Positions 1 through 7,300 of a DNA stretch of 12,530 bases are shown piece after piece. The translations under genes were made by a program, and so were the position numbers. How positions within the stretch are numbered: the first letter of the stretch is position 1; the number at the start of each line of letters is the position of its first letter. The notes under the pieces were generated by a model. It was not told the origin of the DNA, made no database searches, and worked only from the letters and a program-made list of their open reading frames with translations. The DNA lies in NCBI GenBank assembly GCA_014729615.1, contig WJJQ01000068.1:1-12530 (forward strand), in the 5' to 3' direction. Origin of the DNA: Candidatus Peregrinibacteria bacterium. GTDB lineage: Bacteria; Patescibacteriota; Gracilibacteria; UBA1369.

Positions 1-18
1 AGATAAACGACCAAATTA

Positions 19-1002
19 ATGAAAACTAATGTCCACACAATGGTTTCAGCTCTTAACGAAGGGCTACGACAAGAAATGAAGCGCGATTCATCGGTGCTTT
101 TGTATGGTGAAGATGTCGGGAAAGTCGGTGGTGTTTTTCGCGTAACCCAGGGCATTCAAAAAGAGTTCGGCGAAAAAAGATGTTTCGATTCACCTCTGGC
201 GGAAGCGGGAATAATTGGTACGGCAATCGGTTTGGCCATAAACGGTATGAAACCTGTTGTTGAAATGCAGTTTTCAGGATTCTTCTACGAAGGATTCGCA
301 CAGGTTTATTGCCACGCGGCCCGCATGCGCAATCGTTCACGCGGACGTTTTACAGTACCAATGGTAATTCGCATGCCTTTTGCGGGAGGAATCCGAGCGC
401 TTGAACATCATAGTGAATCGACCGAAGCCATTTTAAGTCACATTCCGGGATTAAAAGTGGTCGTTGCCTCAACACCCTTTGACGCTAAAGGTTTAATTAC
501 TTCAGCTATCAGAGATCCCGACCCCGTAATTTTCATGGAGCCGAAACGTGTATACAGAGCACTAAAACAAGAAGTCCCCGAGCAACAATATTCCATTCCA
601 ATCGGTCAGGCGGCGGTATTGCAAGACGGAACCGATTTAACGATTTTCAGCTACGGTTCAATGTTGCATCAGGTTTTTAAAGCAATGCCAAAACTGAAAG
701 AGCAAAATATATCCGCTCGCGTAGTTGATTTACGCACAATTTCTCCATTGGACACAAAAACAATTCTTGAATCCGCCGAAAAAACCGGACGCGTTGTAAT
801 TGTGCAGGAAGCGGCCAGATCGTTTGGAGCATCATCTGAAATTGCGACCCTTATTTACGAAAATTCCTTCGGCAAATTAAAAGCACCGATTGAAAGAGTT
901 ACAGGATACGACATTCACATGCCTTTACTGCGCCGAGAAAACATTTATCTTCCGGACGAAACGAATATAATGGAAGCGGTTAAAAAAGTATTAAACAAAT
1001 AA
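19..1002 (+). CDS. pdhB: 2-oxoacid (pyruvate-type) dehydrogenase E1 component, beta subunit
   Basis: This is the beta subunit of the thiamine-diphosphate-dependent E1 of a 2-oxoacid dehydrogenase complex; with E1 alpha it decarboxylates the oxoacid and acylates the lipoyl group of E2 in the cytoplasm. At 327 residues it has the normal family length. Visible family motifs are GEDVG (30-34), PLAEAG (59-64, with the ThDP-contacting Glu), VEMQF (81-85), EHHSES (129-134, the active-site His region), EPKRVYR (174-180) and DLRTISPLD (237-245). The EHHSES and EPKRVYR forms occur in pyruvate and branched-chain enzymes alike, so the substrate is not settled. The ATG at 19 is the first in frame after a TAA at 4-6. 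In another frame a TAA at 17-19 overlaps this ATG by one base, which would suit the end of an upstream, translationally coupled E1 alpha gene outside the window. There is no clear Shine-Dalgarno. E2 follows after 2 nt. Confidence 0.95.
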   Translation: MKTNVHTMVSALNEGLRQEMKRDSSVLLYGEDVGKVGGVFRVTQGIQKEFGEKRCFDSPLAEAGIIGTAIGLAINGMKPVVEMQFSGFFYEGFAQVYCHAARMRNRSRGRFTVPMVIRMPFAGGIRALEHHSESTEAILSHIPGLKVVVASTPFDAKGLITSAIRDPDPVIFMEPKRVYRALKQEVPEQQYSIPIGQAAVLQDGTDLTIFSYGSMLHQVFKAMPKLKEQNISARVVDLRTISPLDTKTILESAEKTGRVVIVQEAARSFGASSEIATLIYENSFGKLKAPIERVTGYDIHMPLLRRENIYLPDETNIMEAVKKVLNK

Positions 1003-1004
1003 TC

Positions 1005-2198
1005 ATGGCTTTTGAATTCAAATTTCCCGATGTCGGCGAAGGCATTCACGAGGGGAAAATCGTAAAATGGCTGGTAAAAGAAGGAGACGAAATCAAAGCG
1101 GACGATTCTATCGCCGAAGTTGAAACCGACAAAGCGGTTGTCGAAATTCCTTCTCCCGTAACCGGAAAAATCGTAAAAATAACTCACAGCGAAGGCGATA
1201 CCATTAACGTAGGAGAAATTCTTGCTACAATCGAAACAGCTGATCAACCAACCAAAGAAGAGGAAAGCAGTGACAATTCCACCGGAGTTGTCGGTCAAAT
1301 TGAAGAAGCCACCGGAGGCATTATGCAAGCCCCCGTTTTAAACATGTCCGGCGCGGTTTTCGATAATGCGGAAGCACTTGCGGCTCCGGCCACTCCCATA
1401 GCGGCTGCCGAACCTGTCAAAAACGAGAGCGAGAACGGCGGAGGAGGAGGACACAATGTTGTCGATAAAAGTTTTAAAGCGGTTAAAAAATACGACATGT
1501 TCGGTTACATTGACCGCATCCCTTATAACGGCATGCGCAAAACCATCGGCGAAAACATGGCCGCATCGGTTCGCGAAATTCCCCACGTTACACACACCGA
1601 CATTACAGATGTAACGGCATTGGTTGAAATACGCGCCGCAAAAAAAGCCGAAGCCGAAAAAGCGGGAGTACATCTTACATTTTTGCCATACATCATCAAA
1701 GCTATAATTGCCGCACTTCAAAAATATCCCGTACTCGCGTCGCATCTTGACGAAGAAGAAGGGCAGATCATTGTTAAAAAATACATGAATATAGGACTCG
1801 CAGTCGACACCGAAGCCGGTTTAATGGTCCCTGTAATAAAGGGAGCCGATCGCAAAGATTTATTTAAAATAGCGGGCGAAATTACCGAACTCGCCGAAAA
1901 AGCCCGGGACCGAAAGCTCAACGCAATGGACATGAAAGGCGGCTCTTTCACCCTCACTAACGTGGGCTCAACACGCAGTGGTTGGTTTTTCACCCCCGTC
2001 ATCGCGCCCGGCCAATCAGCCATTTTAGGTACAGGCAATATCATCGATATGCCAATGGTTATTGACGGAGAAATAAAGGCGCGCAAAGCGCTCCCACTTT
2101 CTTTAAGTTTCGACCATCGCGTTTGCGACGGCGCCATGGCCGCTCTTTTCACCAAAGAAATCAAGGACCAACTCGAAAACCCGACGGGATTAGAGTAG
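1005..2198 (+). CDS. pdhC: 2-oxoacid dehydrogenase E2, lipoyl acyltransferase (lacks a recognisable subunit-binding domain)
   Basis: This is the core acyltransferase, which carries the acyl group on a lipoyl-lysine and passes it to CoA. Residues 1-77 form a single lipoyl domain with the modified Lys43 in ETDKA (40-44). The catalytic domain runs from about 171 (RIPYNGMRKTIGENM) to the C-terminus and carries the DHRVCDG active-site motif (370-376, His371 and Asp375). Between them, residues 78-170 are a flexible linker: an acidic/Ser stretch, GVVGQIEEATG (94-104), an Ala/Pro run (124-137) and five glycines (145-149). The usual E1/E3-binding domain (a helical ATP-x-x-R-x-x-A...GTGxxGRI pattern) is not visible, although the frame is intact. 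At 397 residues the protein is a little short for a one-lipoyl E2. The gene is tightly coupled to E1 beta. Pyruvate versus branched-chain specificity is undetermined. Confidence 0.93.
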   Translation: MAFEFKFPDVGEGIHEGKIVKWLVKEGDEIKADDSIAEVETDKAVVEIPSPVTGKIVKITHSEGDTINVGEILATIETADQPTKEEESSDNSTGVVGQIEEATGGIMQAPVLNMSGAVFDNAEALAAPATPIAAAEPVKNESENGGGGGHNVVDKSFKAVKKYDMFGYIDRIPYNGMRKTIGENMAASVREIPHVTHTDITDVTALVEIRAAKKAEAEKAGVHLTFLPYIIKAIIAALQKYPVLASHLDEEEGQIIVKKYMNIGLAVDTEAGLMVPVIKGADRKDLFKIAGEITELAEKARDRKLNAMDMKGGSFTLTNVGSTRSGWFFTPVIAPGQSAILGTGNIIDMPMVIDGEIKARKALPLSLSFDHRVCDGAMAALFTKEIKDQLENPTGLE

Positions 2199-2340
2199 AG
2201 GGACTGTCATTAAGTATATTAGTTCCGCATCACTCAACTCTCCCCAGATTACCGGGTATGGGGGAGGTTGGTAACATCAAAGAACCAAGTTTACATGAGT
2301 CAACTGTCAAAATCGCCACGGCCACGCTCCGCGTACTTTG
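2199..2340. other. intergenic gap between convergent E2 and lplA
   Basis: This 142-bp gap between two convergent genes holds the hairpin at 2235-2270. Near 2314-2336 it also has a GC-rich stretch that includes a short direct repeat (GCCAC, GGCCAC) just past the lplA stop. I see no credible coding sequence, tRNA or recognisable structured RNA in it. Confidence 0.4.
2235..2270 (+). terminator. strong hairpin after the E2 gene, without a U-tract
   Basis: The arm 2235-2245 (CAAC, bulged T, CTCCCC) pairs with 2261-2270 (GGGGAGGTTG), giving 10 base pairs with one bulge and a 15-nt loop. The loop itself contains TAC-CGG-GTA. It begins 37 nt past the E2 stop and lies between convergent genes, so it could stop or protect either transcript. 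No T-run follows on either strand, so it is not a classical intrinsic terminator. The pairing is seen in the sequence; the role is inferred. Confidence 0.4.
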
Positions 2341-3099
2341 CTACCGCATTTCGTTCCACATTTTGTCGCCATAACGCTCTACGGCTAATTCATGAGCACG
2401 TTGCATTTCAGCCAAAGTTAAATCGCCTTCTTCCCATTTTTTTCCGGTTAGAAAACCCTGCACCAATGCTTTGTAAAGATCAGCCATTTCAAGTTCAGGC
2501 TTAAGAGCACGAACGCAACTTACGCGGTCTTCGACCGCGGCAATCATTTTATCCGCGATTTTCGACTCTCCCACTTTCAGCAAAGAAAACATTTTTTTAA
2601 CATCAACGTCATACAAAACAGTTCCATGCTGAAGCAAAACACCTTTGCGGCGTGTTTGAGCGTTCCCGCTTATTTTACGACCATCCGCGCTCAAAACAAT
2701 ATCGTTAATAGGTTTAAATTCAGCTTCAATATCAATTAAGCGCAATGATTCAATAATCCACCCGCAAATTAACCTATATGAATCAATAATACCTTTGGGG
2801 AAAATATTTTCCGGAGCAATTACGCTGTAAGTGATTTCGCCGGTAGGGTCATGATACACGGCTCCGCCCCCCGTTCTTCTTCGCACATAATCCACCCCCT
2901 GTTTCAAACAAGCGCTCAACGAAACTTCATCTCTCAAACTCTGAAAATAGCCGATCGAAACAGCACCGGGACTCCATTTATAAAAACGAATGGTCGGCGG
3001 CACCTCACGAGAAGCAACAGCTTCGGAAATAGCTTCATCAACTGCCATATTCATGTTGGCATCATGGGTTTCAAGTGCAATAACTCTCCAATTACTCAT
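2341..3099 (-). CDS. lplA: lipoate-protein ligase, catalytic large subunit (LplA type)
   Basis: This enzyme activates lipoate with ATP and transfers it to the lipoyl-domain lysine of target proteins, here most plausibly Lys43 of the neighbouring E2. The chosen start gives 252 residues beginning MSNWRVIALE, the typical LplA opening, followed by NMAVDEA (17-23). Other signatures are RRTGGGAVYHD (74-84), GRKISGNAQ with the expected catalytic Lys142 (140-148) and LQHGTVL (156-162). The protein ends at RYGDKMWNEMR, where the catalytic domain of the family ends, so the usual C-terminal accessory domain of single-chain ligases is missing. That domain appears to be the separate gene at 3217-3528. A longer frame upstream (to 3231) adds 44 Cys- and Phe-rich residues with no family similarity and was rejected as the start. 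The gene is divergent from lplB and convergent with E2. LipB/LipM-like octanoyltransferase activity is a less likely alternative. Confidence 0.9.
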   Translation of the reverse strand: MSNWRVIALETHDANMNMAVDEAISEAVASREVPPTIRFYKWSPGAVSIGYFQSLRDEVSLSACLKQGVDYVRRRTGGGAVYHDPTGEITYSVIAPENIFPKGIIDSYRLICGWIIESLRLIDIEAEFKPINDIVLSADGRKISGNAQTRRKGVLLQHGTVLYDVDVKKMFSLLKVGESKIADKMIAAVEDRVSCVRALKPELEMADLYKALVQGFLTGKKWEEGDLTLAEMQRAHELAVERYGDKMWNEMR

Positions 3100-3160
3100 A
3101 AAATTTTTTTTATAAAACGAATTTAATAACAACATTTTACACAAAAAAATACAATAGCAA

Positions 3161-3189
3161 TTGCTTCGAATCCACAAAACATTTACCAT
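3161..3189 (+). promoter_or_regulatory. possible promoter of the lplB-like gene
   Basis: TTGCTT (3161-3166), a 17-bp spacer and TACCAT (3184-3189) would start transcription about 20 nt before the ATG at 3217. This matches the leader lengths of other promoters in the window. Both hexamers are weak. For lplA on the other strand the best pair I see is TTGCTA (3160-3155) and TAAAAT (3139-3134) with a short 15-bp spacer, which is also weak. Confidence 0.28.
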
Positions 3190-3216
3190 GGAGCAAATAT
3201 ATTTACCGCAACAATC

Positions 3217-3528
3217 ATGGAAGCACGGCAAAAATTCGCAGAAAAAAAGATCCCCGGAGGAAAATTATTAAAGGTAAAATACGAGCTCAATCCCGACACT
3301 CAAACAATTCAAAACATTAGCATTAACGGTGATTATTTTCTTCATCCCGAAGACACCATTACAGCAATTGAATCCGCTTTAAACGGCACCGCTCTCGCCG
3401 AATCAAAGGAAGCCATTGCAAAAACCATTACAGACGAACTTACCAAAAACAATGCTTCATTCATTGGTGTTTCATCGGATGACATTGCGGAAACAATAAA
3501 AGAAGCCGCTTATCCAACTACCGAATAA
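3217..3528 (+). CDS. lplB: lipoate-protein ligase accessory subunit (separate C-terminal domain, LplB-like)
   Basis: This 103-residue protein looks like the free-standing accessory domain of lipoate-protein ligase. In single-chain LplA this domain sits C-terminal to the catalytic domain; in Thermoplasma it is a separate LplB protein required for lipoate activation. Visible signatures are PGGKLLKV (13-20), the strand and turn INGDYFLHPED (36-46), IESALNG (51-57) and the closing helix with IGVSSDDI (83-90). The N-terminus is short and charged, with no signal peptide or membrane segment, so it should be cytoplasmic. It is divergent from the truncated lplA with 117 bp between their starts, which supports a two-chain ligase acting on the E2 encoded nearby. 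The ATG at 3217 has no Shine-Dalgarno; an ATG at 3188 is out of frame. The family call rests on motif pattern, not on a search. Confidence 0.8.
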   Translation: MEARQKFAEKKIPGGKLLKVKYELNPDTQTIQNISINGDYFLHPEDTITAIESALNGTALAESKEAIAKTITDELTKNNASFIGVSSDDIAETIKEAAYPTTE

Positions 3529-3552
3529 GATACTTAAGATCCAATTGCATTA

Positions 3553-4188
3553 TTATTTCTTACGCGGCGCCTTTTTTTTAACACTCTTACCCGAGCTCTT
3601 TTTTGCGGCCCGTGAAAGATTGCTTCCTTGCTTTTTAGCGTATTTACCTACATTTTCAGCAGCCTTTTGAGCACCCTTGCCCGCTTCTTCGGCAATGTCA
3701 CCCAAAATCACTTTGATTTCATCCCAGTCACCTTTAAAAATGGATTCCAATTTCTTTTCCATTTTTTTGTCTACCCACTTTGCTTTTCGGGCTCTTTCAA
3801 GTACATCGTCAACAGCTTTTAAATATTTTTTTTGCACTGCCGCACTTGTTTTCTTCAAATTTTCTTTTTCAAGGGACTGCAAAATCGCGCTTCTAAGATC
3901 CATGTAAGTGGCTACAGTTTCATCTGAAACTTCACCCCAAACTTCTTTTACACGTTTTTCCACTCTCGATTTTGTTTCACGGTACATTTTTGCAAGCTGA
4001 TTAAATTTCTTTTTTGCGGCTGTATCCACTTGCTCTTTATGCGTGGCATAATAACCCGCGCCCGCCGCCAAAGCGGCACCTAGTGCCAAAGTTAACAAAA
4101 GACCGTGACCACCCTTTTTTTTGCAGTCAGCGTCTTTTTCATGATCGCAATTTTGATCTGTACAATTTTTCGGATTTTTCTTAGCCAT
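3553..4188 (-). CDS. small membrane protein with Cys/His N-terminus and histone-H1-like tail
   Basis: I do not recognise a specific family. The 211-residue protein has three visible parts. Residues 1-28 contain Cys9, Cys14, His16, Cys22 and His28, a spacing that could bind a metal ion. Residues 29-48 form one hydrophobic Gly/Ala-rich membrane segment (ending LGAALAAGAGYY), resembling the start of YtxH-like envelope proteins. Residues 55-211 are highly charged, Lys/Glu-rich and helical, ending in an Ala/Lys/Ser tail (about 170-211) like histone H1 or other nucleic-acid-binding tails. Charge is positive on both sides of the membrane segment, so topology is uncertain. It lies 108 bp downstream of the giant membrane-protein gene on the same strand but has its own promoter at 4218-4246. 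It ends 24 bp from the convergent lplB end with no hairpin between. A role in envelope organisation or DNA anchoring is only a guess. Confidence 0.8.
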   Translation of the reverse strand: MAKKNPKNCTDQNCDHEKDADCKKKGGHGLLLTLALGAALAAGAGYYATHKEQVDTAAKKKFNQLAKMYRETKSRVEKRVKEVWGEVSDETVATYMDLRSAILQSLEKENLKKTSAAVQKKYLKAVDDVLERARKAKWVDKKMEKKLESIFKGDWDEIKVILGDIAEEAGKGAQKAAENVGKYAKKQGSNLSRAAKKSSGKSVKKKAPRKK

Positions 4189-4217
4189 ATTTATATGGTT
4201 ACATATTGAATATAATC

Positions 4218-4246
4218 AGTATAAAGCATAGGAAAAACATTCACAA
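4218..4246 (-). promoter_or_regulatory. sigma70-type promoter for the 211-residue membrane protein
   Basis: On the minus strand, TTGTGA (4246-4241), a 17-bp spacer and TATACT (4223-4218) form a good -35/-10 pair. The predicted transcript starts about 20-25 nt before the ATG at 4188. The short leader has no Shine-Dalgarno. Confidence 0.6.
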
Positions 4247-4284
4247 ATTAATTGTCGCAATTGTCACCGTTATAGCAGCGCTTG

Positions 4285-4312
4285 TTAAAAAACTTTTTAA
4301 GCTGTTAGCTTA
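4285..4312 (-). terminator. possible weak terminator overlapping the stop of the giant gene
   Basis: On the minus strand, TAAGCT-AAC-AGCTTA (4312-4298) is a perfect 6-bp stem with a 3-nt loop that includes most of the stop codon. It is followed by five A, a G and six T. The second stretch (4300-4285) can also fold on itself as an A/T stem. The stem is weak, so some read-through into the next gene is possible. Confidence 0.3.
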
Positions 4313-7300
4313 TTGATAAACACATTGTCGTTTACCTGTCTGTTTACGGAATCAATCATATCCCATCCTTCATCTAATTCCGCTTCTTCAACCTGCGCTT
4401 CCGTCATGTTAATAATTCTGTTGGCCTCGGCAAGTTTTTCGGCATTTGTTAATTTTCCAATCACCGTACCGTTTTCCAAAGGATTGATTTCCACCTCATT
4501 CAAACGTAAACCTGCAAACAATTCCTCAATTTTTTCTTGTTGCCAGGCAGTTTTACATTCCTTAATGAATCCGTTCAAAAGAGCGGTTCTGCAACCTCCC
4601 GGAACATCGTCTCTTAATGGAGGAATACATACTTCACCTTTTGCTTTTAAAGATCCTTTTCTGTCTGATGCAATAGTTTTCGCCCACTCTGCAAGTTTTT
4701 CTTCTTCTGTAAGGAACTCATCCCAATCAAGATCAATCTTTTCAAGTTCTTTAGCTTGAGCTGTCTGTGCCGCCTTTACTTTGTCGGCTTTTTCCTTTCT
4801 GTCAAACTCATCCCAATCCATTTCAAGTTTTGCATACGCGCTTCTTGGTGTCGCCGCTTTTCTTGCGCCCGGAACTTTATTATTGATTTTACCGTATTCC
4901 TCACGTGATTCATCGGTAGAAGGAGCCAAATCCTGAACTTTAATGTCAGGCCCCTCTTCCAAAATTTCATCGTATTTACTGTCAACTTTCGCAACTGCTT
5001 CATTTACTTCCTCGGCAAAAACAAATTCTCCAAGTTTCATGGTTAAAGCATTTACTCGGGGATCAGTTTTTAAAGGCACTGATTCAAAGGTTGAGCTTGT
5101 GTGAATATTTGTATCTTCTCCACCCAAAGTGACCGCAAGATTCTCACCAAATTTTTTGTCTGCGGCCGCTTCAACATTAACCGGTTCTCCGTTTTCGTCA
5201 AAATTTTCATCGACTTTCGCTTTCGCGGCAACTACTGGCTCATTTTTTTCCACCCATTTTTTCTCTGAAGTTTCTTCATCTGTTTTGAATTCACTTCCAA
5301 GATAAGATTCATAAGCTTTATCAACTTCCTGTACCGCCACGGTGTAATATCCCTTTCTTTTTTCCAGTTTTGCCTCTAGTTTGGGATCATCCGCGCTTAC
5401 AGGAAATGTGGCATCCGCGAACCGGGTGACAATTTGTTCACCGATTGCTTGTCCTTTTGAATCAAATTGTTTGTTTACCACGTCATCAATTCTTGGATAT
5501 TCCACTGCCGCGACTTTAATTGCGTTTCCTTTTGCTTCTTTAAGTTCTTCAACTTTTTCAATGGCGACGGCTCTTCTCCATTCCGTGTCGGCTTTTTCTA
5601 GGTTAGCTTTTAAAGCCAATTCCGCTTCGTTGGCTTGATCCATCAAGTCTTTCGCGTTTGCTTCAGCCCACTTTGCTTCGGTATCATTGCTTGCCAATAC
5701 TTGAAGACTTGTGATTTGTTCTTTCAACGAACGGATTCTATATTGAAGCCGTTTACTGTTTTTTATAAAAGCTTCAGCATCGGCGCGAATAATGTCTTCT
5801 TTTGCTTGTAGCGTGCGCATGGCATCGAAGGTATCATTGATTTCAGCAAAAACTTCATTTGCGTTAGCGGTAACTTCTGAAGATCGTTTGTTTTTTTCTC
5901 TTATTTCCTCAGTAAATTGTCTTTCCTGATTATATTTTCCAATCTCATAATTGGCATAGACAGCAACTGTCGTCATTGCTACTGCGGCAAAACCTGCTGC
6001 GGTTATTTTATAAACTCTGTCTAAATATCGTCTTCTTTCAGCTAACACTTTTTGTCTTTCAATTTCCTCTTCTTGCAATTTCGATACTTTGTCCAATTTT
6101 GCTTGCTCATCAACACTCCAGTCAACACTCTTTGGCACACTTGGTGGCGCGGGAATGCTGGATTCAGGTCCGCCGGTTAAATCGCCCAATGATGGTGTAA
6201 GACTTGGACGGCTTGTTCGATCAGCATCGTCATCAATAATACTGCTGAAACTCTCTCTAGCGGGAGGTATGGTTTCAAATTTTACCACTTCTTGTTCTTC
6301 GGGCTTCGCTTCTTTGACTTCCGCAACGTCTGGTAAGTCTGTTTCTTCAGCCTCCTTATTTGCAATCGGTGCTTCCATGACCAAAGTTTTTTCGGCCGGT
6401 TTTTCCACAGACTCATCAGATGAACTTATTTCTTCTTTTTTTTCATCTCCCACAACAACAGTTTCCATAACCTGTGTTATTACATGCGGATGATCAGGAT
6501 CTGATTGATCCACATTTCTTGTTTTTAGACTAACTACGACATTTGCATCCGGAGCGGATAAAGGTTCATCATCACCTTCAGTATCATTTTGGCTTACGTT
6601 TTCGCCTGAAGGAAAAGGAATAACTTCAGCGTAAACATTTTCCTCATTTTCTTGTTCCGTTTCAGCTTTTTCGGCTTCCCTGTCTGCCTTGGCATTAGCT
6701 TCCCTCACAGCTTGCGCCAATTCTTCTTCAAGGTTTAAAGGTGTTTGATCAGCGGGAGCCTGGGGTCTGGTACTTTGTCTTATTAACTCCTGTGACGGCT
6801 GATTTACTTGCGTCGTATCATCCTCACCCACGTCGGCATCCTGCAAATCATCGGCAGAGGTTTCAGTGGTAGGACTGGGTAATGTATTGCTTCTTTTTTC
6901 AAACGGTCCACCTGCTTCCTCTTCTTCTTCCGTTAAATAAAAGCTTCTTTTTTCACCCTGCATTTGTTCATATTTAATACCGTTTTCATCTCTCCAAATT
7001 CTCCAATAATTTGCATATTGATAAACAAGAACTCCCAAATCCGGGTCTTTAAACACTGTCCAGTGCGGAGGCATGTTCATAATACCGTCAGGGTGTCGTG
7101 ACACTTCATCCTCCATCATGCTTGATATGTCCTCATAATCTTCTTTTTTCAAAAATTCCGGATAATCGGGAGCAGTATTAATGCGCTGAATACTATCGGG
7201 ACTCATTGACTCGGGCGGATACTCGGGCTCCACTGAATCACTGTTTGTCTCAACCCCGCTCGGCACATCGGGTGCTCTTGGAATTTCAAGAGCATCGTCA

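Noticed and set aside
1..18. End of an E1 alpha gene
   Set aside because: A TAA at 17-19 (or at 4-6) is compatible with it, but at most six codons are visible, too few to annotate.
2123..2504. Two plus-strand frames across the E2-lplA junction
   Set aside because: They overlap the ends of two well-supported genes in other frames and show no family features.
3150..3155. TACAAT as a -10 for lplB
   Set aside because: No -35-like hexamer lies 16-18 bp upstream, and the leader would be longer than is usual in this window.
3100..3231. N-terminal extension of the lplA frame by 44 residues to an ATG at 3231
   Set aside because: The extra residues are Cys/Phe/Asn-rich translation of the AT-rich intergenic region, overlap the start of lplB, and precede a perfect LplA-type N-terminus at 3099.
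4776..5003. Small Lys/Arg-rich reverse-strand frame inside the giant gene
   Set aside because: It is an out-of-phase shadow of a Lys/Glu-rich coding region, without its own start signals.
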